NCBI RefSeq assembly: GCF_023159225.1
Contig: NC_063172.1
Location: 45,389,832-45,453,831 of the forward strand
Source of the DNA: Perognathus longimembris pacificus
Taxonomy: Eukaryota > Chordata > Mammalia > Rodentia > Heteromyidae
Reading direction: 5' to 3'
DNA: 64,000 nucleotides
Shown: positions 1 through 11,729 of the stretch, in pieces
Position numbering within the stretch: the stretch's first letter is position 1
Layout: each line of letters opens with the position of its first letter
Notes under the pieces: model-generated
The model's input: only the letters and a program-made list of their open reading frames with translations
Databases searched by the model: none
What the model was told of the DNA's origin: nothing
Made by a program: the position numbers and the translations under genes

Positions 1-2082
1 GCCAAAGAAATGAGTATAAACTTAAGTTTCACGTGTGCATCTTAGAAACTGGTTGCATCTTCCATGACTCAAGACACATGAGTGTCTAGTCCATTCATTG
101 AAAATCAAGATCAAAATAGCTTTCCAATAGCAGCTCTTTCCTGTCACTGGGTCCAGTGAGAAGTGGAAACCAAATTAAATCTACAGCAGAATGAGATGAC
201 TGATTATTCCAGTTGTTGGTTGTAGTGGCATAGAATTTTTTGAGATGACACATTATTTAATGAGTCTTCCAGTGCACAGACATGCTGTAAAATAGACTTC
301 TCTTTCCAAATGTTCCAGTAGGAAAAATTAGAGTGAGGGTGTCATCCTGCTATGGATAGTTTTTCTTCAGAAATTCAGCAACTGTCATGGTATATGGTTT
401 GTCCTCATCTCCAGAGAGATGTCATGCTAATAGGCCTGCTTTACCCCACACAAATTCAAAGATGTTTGCTGTACAAAGAGAAATTCTGCATTATAAAAAT
501 GTAGATGTTTTTACTTTTTCCACTTACATTAAGTTATATTTTCAGTTTAGATTCTTTCTCTGAGTGATACAGTCTTGAGTGAATAAATAAGTGAAGAGGT
601 ATACACCAGGCAGTAAAATCATACTCAAAATATTAGATGCTGTGTGTAATCTACAACCTTGTAGCCAGCTGGGGCATAGACATAGCATGTGGGATGGATA
701 ATAATTGTGCTCAATTTTTAACAGTCTCAGTTTTCTATTGAATGGTAGTGTCCCTTTTTTCTGTAAGATTTAATAAACTGGTATGACATAAAATTGTTTC
801 TTTGAAACTTATGTAGTGCCATCCTTGAATTCACATTACAAGCTCTTCTTATAGAAACACCTGTAATTAAAAAAAAAATTTACATTTCAACAACAGTGAG
901 AATTAAACTTCATGGATTTAGCTACCATCAAGTCCTACTTGGTTGAATTTGGCTCTCTATGACATACAAGATTCCCCCTCCCCAATGATAATCTGTCCAG
1001 ATGTGGTCTATGTAGGGTTGTGTTTACATATGCTTACATTCATATTTGATGTAATACAAAATGCAGTCATGTTTTTTGGTTCTACTTCAGAAAATGAGAC
1101 TTTAATTGGTCAGAAGAGATTGTTTCTCTTTGGATGTAATTGATAAGACATGCTCTAAGGAAAGTTCATTAGGTCCCAGCAAAGAAATTGATCTTCCTGC
1201 TGTTTCCCATAATATATTTTCCTTATCATAAAGTCTAAAGGAGTGTGAATTTAGGCCCAAAACCTAAATATCTGGATTTTATAGTTACACATAATCATCT
1301 AGAAGCTGGATTACCACTAATTGTTATTTAACAATATTGTTATAAATAACGTTATAAAATTGGATAAAATAAAAATAAAGGAGATGTTTTTAAGGTTAGG
1401 TTCTCTGTTTCTCCTGATTACACATCTATTGTATTTTCCTTTTGTTTATTTTGTTTGCGTTTTTTTTTCTTTCCAATCTCTTTTATATACTTCAGTAATG
1501 TTTTTTGGTATTACTAGTGGTACAATTACCTGTTAAACTGAAATACTTACAAACATTGCACCAAATAGTCAAAGTTCCAGACAACAGGGATGTGGTGGTT
1601 TGTATCAGACCTATAAAGAAAGTCTGGACAAGGTCCCCGGACTGAAACTTCTCAGTCAGAAACACCTCAGAGTCAGTCATATATGCTCAATTCAACCTAA
1701 TGAAATTCATAGAAACTCATAAATGATGTCGAATTTTGCAATATCATCAAAATTATACTATGCCCATTGCTCAATAATTATTTGTTAATGATGAGTAGAA
1801 AATAAAACTATGGGCCATTTATAGCAGTCTAGCACTAAATAAAATAAATTCTAAATTGTGAGACCTACCACAATTATAGGAAACACACACTTACATCAAA
1901 TCATATACTCATAAATCCCACATCATATTAAGGATTTTCTCCATTTTCTCCCTATTTAATCAAGTTAAGTATAAGGTAGTGGGGATCTGGTTGGATTTTG
2001 ACATATTTAAAATACTTTCCATGATAAAGAACATCCAAGGGTGGCAGAAGAAGCAAAGTTATTTCCTATCATCTCTAATCTG
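1..2082. other. Unique AT-rich sequence, no gene seen
   Basis: No reading frame here resembles a known protein and I recognise no repeat. Frames of 60-70 codons near 943-1143 and 1321-1536 have ordinary AT-rich composition and no visible domain. Old, unrecognisable repeats may be present. Confidence 0.6.
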
Positions 2083-2100
2083 TTCCTTGCATAATATTTC

Positions 2101-2190
2101 ATTTATGTGTTTATTCCTTTTTATCAGTTGTGAAGGCCTAACCGCTTTTGCTTAAGGCTAGCACTCTACCACTTTGAGCCCAAGTGCCTC
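2101..2190 (-). mobile_element. 5'-truncated Geo-type SINE with target-site duplication
   Basis: The block 'gcttaaggctagcactct' is the complement of the conserved Geo right-half segment. The 90-bp insert is flanked by the direct repeat 'ttccttgcataatattt' at 2083 and 2191, which marks it as a retroposed copy. Only part of the right monomer is present, so it is a 5' truncation. The T-rich left edge (2101-2122) is the decayed tail, giving minus orientation. Confidence 0.75.
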
Positions 2191-2208
2191 TTCCTTGCAT
2201 AATATTTT

Positions 2209-3544
2209 GAATTCTTGCTGTATGTGTATAACAGTGAATCAGATATATTTTTGAAATCTCATCTGTATTCCTATTTAGTTTAAATTCACTTCATTACTAA
2301 CTGAGAGGATTAGAACAAAACAAAGCTGATGGCTACTGGTATTGCACCCACAGTAATTTTGTTTGATATTCCATGATTATTTTTACATGTAGTTGTCTTT
2401 GAAATCAACACTTCTAATCTCTTGAACACAGTCATTTCTAGAATCAGCAGAAACCTGGCTAATACTTAACCCCATTCAAACCAATTTCTCTTTTATTGGA
2501 AGAGGGGTAAGCCTGGAATCAAGCACTGCCTCGCTTTCATTTCGGAGTGGGCATCCACATGGTAGAAGCTTTGGGTCTGAGGGGAGAAAAGGCATTGTGA
2601 ACCTATCAGCTCTTCTAAAAACAGACTTTATGTTTTTATTTACTAGACTTCTGGCTCTATATTTGTATTGGAGCTACTCTGGGATATTTATGAAGTTCCC
2701 AGATATATTTGTATTTGCATTAGTCAATTCTATTTGGAAAATAATACAAAGGGAACAAGGGAAATAAAGGCAATCATTATGTTGCCAAATATGTAATTAT
2801 GCTTCTCCAAGACATTTTTTAAATGATGTTTTGGATATCAAGTGGTGACATTTATTTGCGGGAAAACTAAATCATTGCAAGAACTTATTGCCCAGAGTTT
2901 ATGCAACCCATGATTCCTATCACTGTCAGCATTCTGCCAATTTAAAAAAAAAAATCTCAGGACCTTAGATTTTATTTTTAATGAGGCTGTCCAGTATGAG
3001 ATATTTTGCTCTACAAGATATTTTGCCATCAATTCTTACCAATCTCCCAATCTGTCTCCACACTGTGGAATCATACTATTTCTCTCAATTCTGTTTATTT
3101 CCGGATTTCTTCTATCCCGTGCTTAGTTGTTGTCAACACACGTTGTCACTTGTTCTGAATTATACTATTCTCAACCTGGACATTCCTTTTTTCCTGTTCA
3201 CCATGATGTAATAAAATCTTTTCCTTCTTCAGTAGGGAGGGTCTTGTCTCAGACTTCTGTATACATTTACTCTGAATTTCTGCGTGGCTATTTTATCACT
3301 ATCGTAATTGCAAATCATTCCAGAGTGAAAGCTTTTCTTATGTTCTTCATGCTGCCCTGCACAGCACTGTGTGTAGTCACATTCCTCACATATTGGTTTG
3401 AACATTAAATAGATAGATATAGATGTATATGTGTCTCCTGGTATATCTATGCATAATTATTGATAAACACACGATGTATAGAGAATATATATTAAAACAA
3501 AAACAAAAAGATCCACACTATTTGTCAATTCCCTATATAATTTT
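2209..3544. other. Unique sequence, no gene seen
   Basis: I recognise no coding region, RNA or repeat. Overlapping short frames at 2981-3211 and 3127-3408 show no conserved motif and look like chance frames. Confidence 0.55.
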
Positions 3545-3905
3545 GCTTCCTGTTGGGTTGCTTTAATCTGTTGAGGGTTCCCATAACAAAATACCATAGA
3601 CACAACATCATGTAAGCAGCTGGAATATATTTATCTCAATTCTGGAAACAGAAATGTTCAAGAACAAAGAGTCAGAAAATCTGGTGTCCAGTTATGGCCT
3701 ACTTCCTTGTAGACAGTCATTTTCTGTGTTTGTCTTGACAGGATGGAAAGCACCTTGTAAGATTATGCTAATTTCATCCAGGAAGGCTGCTAAATCAGTA
3801 CTAAATTACTTCCTAAAGTTCACTTCTTAATACCATCACAATAGGGTAAGGATTTTCACCCAGGAACGTGCAGTATACCACCATTCAGTCCATGGCATGG
3901 GTATT
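3545..3905 (+). mobile_element. Ancient mammalian interspersed repeat, family not assigned
   Basis: Several phrases belong to a medium-reiterated repeat common in mammals: 'ataacaaaataccataga' near 3583, an 'atctcaattctgga' block near 3632, 'aataccatcacaatagggt' near 3830, and 'attcagtccatggca' near 3882. The copy is strongly diverged. I cannot name the family without a repeat library. Confidence 0.5.
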
Positions 3906-3928
3906 ATAACACCAAAATTAGCCCCTTG

Positions 3929-4164
3929 TGGGGTGTCAATGGCTCACATCTATAATCCTAGCTACTCAGGACTTTGAAAACTGAGAACCTTGATTCAAAG
4001 CCAGATCAGTTGGGAAGGAGAAACTATGAAAAAACAACAACTCTCTGCAATGAATCACCAAAAAGCTGGAAGTGGAGCTGTACCTCAAAATGGTATAGTG
4101 ATAGCCTTGAACTCAAAAGTTCAGGGACCGTGCTCAGGCCCTGAGTTCAAGGCCCAAATAACAC
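3929..4164 (+). mobile_element. B1-like/Geo composite SINE
   Basis: The left half (from about 3929) has the 7SL/B1-type string 'atcctagctactcagga'. The right half (from about 4060) has the Geo pattern 'ctggaagtggagctgt' and ends 'ctcaggccctgagttcaag'. It is diverged, so older than the IDL-Geo copies. Its 3' end runs directly into the purine-rich tract at 4165, which probably grew from the SINE tail. Confidence 0.7.
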
Positions 4165-4338
4165 AAAGAGACAGAGAGAGCACAACAGAGAGACAGAGAC
4201 AGAGAGACAGAGACAGACAGAAACACAGAGAGGGGCAGAGAGACAGAGACAGAGAGGGGAAAGAAAAAGAGAGAGAAAGAGTGAGAGAAGAAGAAAAAGA
4301 GAAAGAAAGGAAGGAAAGAAAGAAGAGAAAAAGAGATA
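4165..4338 (+). repeat. GA-rich polypurine tract
   Basis: About 170 bp of mixed 'agagacagag', 'gagaga' and 'aaagagaa' units, almost without pyrimidines on the plus strand in its second half. It starts exactly at the 3' end of a SINE. Both strands have long open frames here only because the composition excludes stops; the encoded Arg/Glu/Lys string is low complexity. Confidence 0.9.
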
Positions 4339-4920
4339 ATTATGTTTTTTATTTCATGTATTGTTGTTCCCATTTTATGTTAATCTGCACATGTTATCTT
4401 TCTGTGTAGGAAGTATTGCAATAGACATATGTAGGTCAAATCAAAGACCATTTTCCACTGATGGAACTTAATGTATTCTCTATTCTGTATAAGTATATAT
4501 TCCCCCACACATGTATTTGTTGCTAGCATTGTAGAAATGCAGCATGACTCGTCTACCACATATTGAGTCAGGTCAACCATTGAAGGGTTCCAGAGGGCTG
4601 CAGGTTCGGGCACAGGCAGGTCTGTTGCTAGGAGACCACAATGATCTTTTCTAGTCTTTTTGCATATGATTCCATCTACTTTCCAGAGATTGATTGTTGT
4701 CATTTACATCACTAGGTAATTAGAAGCTTTGCCTAGTTTTCAATATTCCTGAAATTTTTTAAAAGGACAGCAAGCACATTTTGTTCTGTAAAATTTTGTT
4801 TTTATCCCATAATTAGCAAAAACTACTCATTTTGTCCATATAATTTTGGTTATAGTTTGCTTAATTAGAATGCTGTGTGAGTCAGTCAGGTTAAGTCTCT
4901 ATACAAGTCATGTCCCAAGC
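4339..4920. other. Unique sequence, no gene seen
   Basis: A 107-codon minus frame at 4380-4703 has no recognisable domain and I treat it as chance. I see no repeat or RNA gene. Confidence 0.5.
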
Positions 4921-5029
4921 ATGAAGTATCTCATTCAGAGTGCATAAATATGAACTCTAAGTTATAGAAACAAGTGGTTTATCATTGTTGTTATTTTCAA
5001 CATACCATGTAAAATTGTGCCCTTCTTTT
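4921..5029 (+). mobile_element. L1 3' UTR, left part of a split copy
   Basis: The segment ending 'cataccatgtaaaattgtgc' matches the plus-strand L1 3' UTR seen also near 11300-11350 and 22290-22350 ('aactcca-gttatggaaac'). It stops abruptly where a minus-strand L1 begins and resumes at 6093. It is therefore an older L1 tail interrupted by a younger insertion. Confidence 0.7.
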
Positions 5030-6092
5030 TTTTGGATAACTACTTATTTATTGTCAAAGTGATGTACAGAGGGGTTACAGTTTCTTATGGAAGGCAGTGG
5101 GTACATTTCTTATACAATTTGTTATCTCTTCCCTCATTTACCCCCCCACCCTTTTCCCTCTCCCTTATGAGTTGTTCAGTTGGATCATATCAAATGGTTT
5201 AGTAAGTACTGCTTTTGGAGTCATTTGTCTTTTAATCCTTTGTCTCTTGATTTTGATATCCCCTTTCCCTTCTCTAGTTCTAATACCAGTATATATAGTA
5301 TCAAGGGTACTCAGATGAAATATTGTGATATCCCAGGGGAAACCACAGGCAGGGGATACAAGAGGATCATCATCATAAAAAAGCTACAGTTTCACATGGC
5401 ATGTTGAAAATAATTACAACAGTGATATAACACTCGCTTCCATAACATGGAGTTCATTTCACTTAGCATCATCTTATGTGTTCATAAGGGCATAGCTATT
5501 GGGCTCTTGTAATCCACTGCTGTGACTAGTCTAAACCTGTAATAATTATATCCTATGAGGCAGACCATAAAGTCCATGTTTCTTTGGGTCTGGCTCACTT
5601 CAATTAGTATGATTTTTTCCAAGTCCTTTTAATTCCTTACAAAAGGGAGAATGCCATTCTTTCTGATAAAGGCATAAAATTCCATTGTGTATGTGTAGCA
5701 CATTTTCCTGATCCATTCATCTACTGAGGGGCATCTGGGTTGGTTCCATAATTTAGCAGTGACAAATTGTGCTGCGATGAACATTGTTGTGTTGCTGGCT
5801 TCAGTGTGTTCTTGTTTGTAATCTTTTGGGTAGATGCCCAAAAGTGTGGCTGCTGGGTCATAGGGGAGCCCTATGTTTAGCCTTCTAAGGAATCTCCATA
5901 CCACTTTCCAGAGTGGATGAACAAGTTTACATTCCCACCAACAATGACATAGGTTCCCATTGGGCCACATCCCCTCCAGCATTTGTTATTGTTAGTTTTC
6001 CTGATAATGGACATTCTTACTGGGGTGAGGTATAATCTCAGTGTCATTTCGATTTGCGTTTCTTTTATAGCCAGTGATGTAGAGCACTTCTT
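5030..6092 (-). mobile_element. 5'-truncated L1, nested in an older L1
   Basis: Reading the minus strand, the element contains the last part of ORF2 and a complete 3' UTR. It ends in the sequence whose complement is 'attgtcaaagtgatgtaca', followed by a T-rich run that represents the poly(A) tail. Flanking direct repeats 'tgtgcccttct' (5016) and 'tgtgccctctt' (6094) fit an imperfect target-site duplication. It interrupts a plus-strand L1 3' UTR (4921-5029 and 6093-6405). 5' truncation is the usual outcome of target-primed reverse transcription. Confidence 0.85.
5629..5990 (-). pseudogene. L1 ORF2 C-terminal fragment
   Basis: The frame reads the C-terminal segment of L1 ORF2p: '[15 protein letters not shown]', '[11 protein letters not shown]', '[12 protein letters not shown]' and '[11 protein letters not shown]'. 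ORF2p is the L1 endonuclease/reverse transcriptase; this part includes half of its Cys/His-rich motif. There is no RT or endonuclease domain here, so it is a dead fragment of a 5'-truncated copy. The methionine that opens the frame is internal, not a true start. Confidence 0.9.
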
Positions 6093-6405
6093 CTGTGCCC
6101 TCTTTCTTTTGTCTTTCTTTCCTATAGTTTTACACCTGATGTCACTATAACTGATTTTGATATCCTGAATATTATATACATGTTTATTGAAACTAGGCAA
6201 GGGAAAGAGAATACCAAAAGATAAAAGGACAAACTAATACAACAGCAATAGTTAAAATAGTGTAAACCAACTGTACAACTCATGGGGAAATGGGAGGGGG
6301 AAATGTGGGGGGGGAATGAGGGAGGAGGTAACAAGTTGAATGAGAAATGTATGCACTGCCATACATATGAAACTGTAACTCCTCTGTACATCAGCTAAAG
6401 TGAGA
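6093..6405 (+). mobile_element. L1 3' UTR, right part of a split copy
   Basis: It contains the plus-strand L1 3' UTR hallmarks: a 'gggaaagagaataccaaaa' block, a G-rich run near 6291-6320, 'aatgagggaggaggtaac', and the end 'gaaactgtaactcctctg'. It continues the element that starts at 4921. Confidence 0.8.
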
Positions 6406-6639
6406 AAAATACCTCACCAAGTGTTCAGGTGCTATGATTATTCCCCAATATTAGTACACACACACAAATAACTAGATAGAAATAGACTTCAAGAGGGTGG
6501 TTTTCATTAAATCAGTGGAAAATGCCATTGAAATGGAACATTTCCAGCACTTGACATAATCACCTTGTCTAGAAGAGGCTTGAAGATCTCAGTATCCTGA
6601 AAGCCTTAACTCTTGTAGTACAACCAGAATCATACATGT

Positions 6640-6832
6640 ATGTATTTGGTTCAGATATAAGCATATAAGTATATGCTTATATGGCATATATGCTTATATA
6701 TGCATATATATATAAGCTTATACATGCTTATATATATGCTTATATAGCATATATGCTTATATATGCTATATGTATGTTATAGCACATTATTGTACCATAT
6801 ATGTATATACATATATGTATGTATATACAGTT
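6640..6832. repeat. AT-rich tandem repeat (tatatgctta-type)
   Basis: Repeated 'tatatgcttatat' and 'gcatatatgc' units, partly palindromic, passing into 'atatgtatatacat' dinucleotide-like sequence. No coding content. Confidence 0.85.
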
Positions 6833-7078
6833 CATTATTTTGTACGTGATAATGTATAGTTTTTTATACTCATATAGAAGAACTTTCCCTGACTCTTGGT
6901 GACTGAAGCTAGCTAAGAGCTTAATTTCAAACACTGGCATAGAAACTAGCAATAGACCAGCTCTCTGTCCAAGAATACCCAGATTTTTTTTTTACTGTTT
7001 AGAAAACCTACTTGAAAGCATAAAGTGAGAAAACCCAACAAAAACAAAAAAATTCCAAGCAAAAGGGAAGCCAGGACT

Positions 7079-7107
7079 GGCCATGACTTTCACCTATAAA
7101 CCATTGG
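7079..7107 (+). repeat. 5' target-site duplication of the L1 at 7108
   Basis: The segment beginning 'ggccatgactttcaccta' recurs with one mismatch at 11703-11728, just beyond the L1 tail. Its position against the L1 5' end identifies it as the left target-site duplication. Confidence 0.8.
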
Positions 7108-7864
7108 AGGAACTTCTGGGAAGAAGGCAGAGGAACAGCAGAGCACTAGCTAAGCTCCTTCTGACATCCAGTTTTACCACTCCAGGGAAACTTTTATTCC
7201 TAGAAATACAGCCCAAGTAAGTTATAACAGTATAGGGATTCTGGCCAGAAAGGAAAAATCGACTTTGCTGGCCTGAAAACACATATTGGAACTCAGGGAA
7301 GCATCCTGCCACCACACCGGTGATGCCATTGGCACAGCACCTGGCACTCTGTGCACCTAAAGCACATGGTTGTGACCAGGAAGACATCCTCCAGATGGTG
7401 GCAGACACACAGATTGCAGCCTGAGCACAGATGAACCAAAACTGCAGAGAAAGCGTGAGTACCCCATGAAAGACATTCTCACTGGCACCCACAGAGCAGC
7501 TTCTAGAAGCTAGCCCTTCCCCCCCCCCCCACCAGATCAAAGTGCCATCTTTGACACTGGCATAGACCTGGTCAGACCAGACTGGAACTAGTGAGCCAGG
7601 GGAAAAAGGATGAAGGGGAAATCTTTGAAAAGGGCAAGACTGACTCGGTGAGAGCCATCTCCACCCAGGAGAAGGTCCCCCCACCAATATGGGAGGATCT
7701 CTCCCTGGACTGAGGCTCCCAGTCTCAAGTAAACTCAGCCAAAAATGCCCCGCCCCACCCATCCCACCTCACCGACACTGTAGCTACCTACTCTCCAGTA
7801 ACTCGAAATTCTAAAATCAAACTGAAAGCAGCAAGCAGCTACTGGTGGCACAGAACAATCAGCC
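7108..7864 (+). promoter_or_regulatory. L1 5' UTR (internal promoter region), decayed
   Basis: This segment aligns by eye with the minus-strand L1 5' UTR at 52300-53487. Shared blocks include 'agggattctggccag', 'aatcgactttgct', 'gcaccc' near the splice-like 'gtgagtaccc', and 'tgccatctttg'. In L1 biology this region carries the internal RNA polymerase II promoter. A C homopolymer lies near 7520-7532. A 222-codon antisense frame across it is an artefact of low stop density. Confidence 0.75.
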
Positions 7865-10800
7865 CCCATAAGCAGGCAAGAGTTACAATCCTAGTATTAG
7901 ATAAAATTGATTTCAAATTAAAATTGGTAAGAAGAGACAAAGAAGCTTACTACATACTAATATAGGGATCTTTCCTACAGGAGGCTATAACCATCCTAAA
8001 TATCTGCACCCCAAATACAGGAGCACCCAATTTCATCAAACAAACACTACTGACTCTAAAACCACTCCTAGACCCAAACACATTGATCCTTGGGGACTTT
8101 AACACTCCACTGTCACCTCTGGACAGATCAACATGCCAAATTCTGAGCAAAGAAACCACAGAATTAAACACCTGCATAGACCAACTAGATTTTACCAACA
8201 TCTACAGAATATTCCATCCAGCAACACCAGAATACACATTCTTTTCAGCATCATGTGGAACATTCTCCAAAATAGATCACATTTTAGGGCACAAAGAAAA
8301 TCTGTACAAATTCAGAAGTATTGAAATCATTCCCTGCATTCTCTCAGACCACAATGGAATAAAATTAGAGTTCAACTCAAACAGCCACCACAGAAAATTC
8401 TACAGTTCATGGAGACTAAACAACACACTGCTGAACCATCAATGGATCATTGAAGAAATTAGAACAGACATTCAAATGTTTATGGAATTCAACCGAGATG
8501 AGTACACAATACCAGCTCCTTTGGGACACAGCAAAGGCAGTACTCAGAGGAAAATTTATATCTCCGAGTGCCAACATAAGCAAAATGAAGAAACAGCAAT
8601 TCAACAACTTAAGAAAGCATCTTAAGCATCTCGAAAGAGAAAAACAAGCCAAACCCCAAGTCAATACACAGAAGCAAATAATTCAAATCAAATCAGAATT
8701 AAATGACTTAAAGCAAAAGAAAACCATCGAAAGAATCAACAAAACAAAGAGTTGGTTCTTTGAAAAAAATTAACAAGATAGACAGAACCCCTAACAAATC
8801 TGAACAAAAAACAAAGGCAGCATCCCCAAATAAACAAGATCAGAATTGAAAAAGGTAACATCACCACAGAAACAACCAAGATTCAGAACACAATAAGAGA
8901 CTATTTTGCAAACCTGTACACCAACAAATTCGAGAATCTGGACGAAATGGACAATTTCCTAACAAAAATTGATATCCCCAAACTCAACCATGAAGATTTA
9001 AACTTTCTAAATAGACCCACTTCCAGCATTGAAATAGAAATGGCAATAAGAGATCTCCCATCCAAGAAAAGCCCAGGTCCAGGCGGATTCACAGTAGAAT
9101 TCTACAAGGCCTTCAAAACAGAACTCACACCAATAACTCTCAAACTCTTCAATGAAACTGAAAGAGAAAGTTCTCTACCAAACACATTCTATGATGCCTG
9201 TATAACCATCATCCCAAAACCAGGCATGGACTTAGCACAAAAAGAGAAGTATAGACTGATTTCCATGATGAAAAATGATGCAAAAACTTCTCAACAAAAT
9301 TCTGGCCAATTGACTTCAACAGGTCATCAAAAAAATCATACACCATGATCAAACTGGATTCATTCCAGGGATGCAAATTTGGTTCAATATATGCAAGTCA
9401 CTTAATGTAATCCACCACATCAACGGGAGCAATGTACAGAATCACATGATTATATCACTAGAAGTGAAAAAGGCATTCGATAAAATCCAGCACCCATTTA
9501 TGATAAAAGCCCTGGAAAAAAGGGGAAATCCAGGGAACATTCCTGAATATAACAAAGGCAGTCTATGACAAACCAACAACAAGCCTAATTCTAAACAGTG
9601 AAAAGCTAAAGCCATTACCTTAAAATCAGGACCAAGACAGGGATTTCTGCTCTCTCCTCTCCTCTTCAATATAGTACTAGAATTCCTAGCCAGAACAATT
9701 AGGCAAGAAGAAAACATAAAGGGGGTCCTAATAGGAAAAGATGAAGTTAAACTTTCTCTTTTTCCAGATGACATGATCCTATACCTAAAAAACCCCATAG
9801 ACTCTACTGCCAAGCTAGTAGAGGTGATCCAAAACTTGGACAAAGTTGTATGATATAAAATAAACCCTCAAAATTCAATGGCGTTTCTATATACCAATGA
9901 CGCAAAGACTGAGGCCGAAATCAGGAAAGCAAGTCCTTTTAAAATAGCCTCAAGAAACATAAAATACCAGGAATAACCTTAACCAAAGAAGTGAAAGACC
10001 TTTATGATGAGAACTTTAAAAACATGAAAAGGAAATTAAGGCAGAACTAAGGAAATGGGAAAACCTCCCATGCTCCTGGATTGGGAGGATTAATATAATC
10101 AAAATGGCAATATTGCCAAAGGCTATCTACAAATTCAATGCAATACCTATTAATATCCTAACACCATTTTTTAATGAAATAGAAGAAACAATCCAGAAAT
10201 TCATATGGAACAATAAAAGACCCCAAATAGCAAAAACAATCCTAAGCAGAAAGAACAGTGCTGGAGGAATTACAATACCAAATTGAAAACTCTACAAGAA
10301 GGAGAAGGACAAACACTTGGGCTGATTGGCACAGGACAAAACATCCTTTATAAAGGCCCAGATATGCTACAAATCAAAGAAAGGTTGAACAAATGGGATT
10401 GCATCAAACTGCAGAGCTTCTGCAGGGCAAAGGACACAGCTCGCAAGATAAACAGAAAACCCTCAGCTTGGGAAAAGATCTTTTACTGGCCATACAATGG
10501 TCAAAGGACTCATATCTAAAATATATGCAGAACTAAAAAAAATAAAATCCTTCAAAACAAAATGTCAAAGAACCAATAGTCCCCATACAAGTGGGCTAAA
10601 TACTTAAAAAGAGACTTCTCTGATGAGGAAATCAGAATTGCCAAGAAATATATGAAAAATGCTCTACATCACTGGCCATAAAAGAAATGCAAATCAAAAC
10701 AACATTGAGCTTCCACCTCACCCCAGTAAGAATTTCCTTTATCAAGAAAACTAACAATAACAAATGTTGCAAGGGATATGGCCAAAAGGGAACCCTGCTT

Positions 10801-11040
10801 CATTGTTGGTGGGAATGTAAACTACTTGAGCCACTCCTGAAAGCTGTATGGAGTAGCCTCAGAATGCTGAACATAGGGCTCCCCTATGACTCAGCAGCCC
10901 CACTTTTGGACATCTACCCAAAAGATTACAAACAAGAACACACTAAAGACAGAAACAGAATTATGTTACAGCACAATTTGTCAGAGCTAACATATGGAAC
11001 CAACCCAGATGCCCCTCAGTAGACGAATGGATCAGGAAAA
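7865..11040 (+). pseudogene. L1 ORF2 pseudogene, N-terminus missing
   Basis: It enters ORF2 in the endonuclease domain ('DKIDFKL', then 'LILGDFNTPLSPLDRS', 'SDHNGIKLEF' with the conserved SDH). The linker and RT domain follow: 'KSPGPGGFTVEFYKAFK' near 9070-9110, and the active-site segment near 9764-9790 reads FPDDMILYL, keeping both catalytic aspartates but with Pro where FADD is usual. The C-terminal Cys-rich region follows at 10687-11022. Multiple frameshifts and stops (for example after 8625 and 9348) make it non-functional. In intact L1 the product nicks target DNA and reverse-transcribes L1 RNA. Confidence 0.9.
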
Positions 11041-11675
11041 TGTGGTACATATACACAATGGAATTTTATGCCTCTATCAGAAAGAATGACATTGCCCCAT
11101 TCGTATGGAAATGGAAGAGCTTGGAAAATTTTATACTATGTGAAGTGAGCCAGACCCAAAGAAACGTGGACTCTATGGTTTCCCTCATAGGGCATAATTA
11201 GCACAGGTTTAGGCTAGTCACAGCAGAGGATCACAAGAACCTAATAACTATGCCCATATGAACGCATAAGATGATGCTAAGTGAAATGAACTCCATGTTA
11301 TGGAAACGAGTGTTATATCACTGTTGTAATTGTTTTCAACATGCCATGTGACACAGTAGCTTCGTTTGTTGATGATTGTCTTATATCGCATTCCTGTGGT
11401 TGTACCTGTTCTATCACTGTATCTCATCTGAGTTCCCTGGATATTGTATATACTGGTCTGAGAACTAGTGAAGTGAAAGGGAATATCAAAGTTGAGAGAC
11501 AAAGGATAAAAAGACAAAGGATTCCAAAAGCAATAGTTGCAAAATCATTTGGTGTAAACCAACTTAACAAATCCTTGGGGGAGAGGGCAAGTGGGAGAGC
11601 GGAATGAGAAAGGAGGTAACACAAAGTGCAATAAATGTACCCATGGCCTAATGTATGAAACTTAAAAAAAAAATT

Positions 11676-11728
11676 GGAGTGACTTTTACCTTTAAAGCCA
11701 TTGGCCATGACTTTTACCTATAAACCAT
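11676..11728 (+). repeat. 3' target-site duplication, present as two tandem versions
   Basis: Copy 11703-11728 matches the left duplication at 7079. Immediately before it, 11676-11704 is a second, more diverged version ('gacttttacctttaaagcca'). The target sequence is therefore present once on the left and about twice on the right. Confidence 0.65.
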
Positions 11729-11729
11729 A

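Larger units (their letters stand above)
7108..11675 (+). mobile_element. L1 with both ends but a large internal deletion
   Basis: The element starts at the L1 5' terminus ('cttctgggaagaaggcagag', matching the complement near 53450-53487). It carries about 750 bp of 5' UTR, then jumps near 7865 into ORF2 at the endonuclease domain and runs through the reverse transcriptase to the 3' UTR and an A-rich tail near 11663. ORF1 and the start of ORF2 are missing. The reading frame is broken by frameshifts and stops. A 26-29 bp target-site duplication (7079, 11703) brackets it, so both ends are genuine insertion ends. The deletion could predate insertion (in the RNA or cDNA) or be later. Confidence 0.85.

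Noticed and set aside
4134..4373. Arg/Glu-rich and Ser/Leu-rich frames on both strands
   Set aside because: They arise from the GA-rich simple repeat; low complexity excludes stops.
7094..7762. 222-codon minus-strand frame as a gene
   Set aside because: It is antisense to an L1 5' UTR and has no domain.
7780..7890. Splicing (SpIRE-like event) as the origin of the ORF1-less L1
   Set aside because: Comparison with the L1 at 49795-50073 shows no AG before the ORF2 side of the joint, so a normal splice acceptor is not supported.
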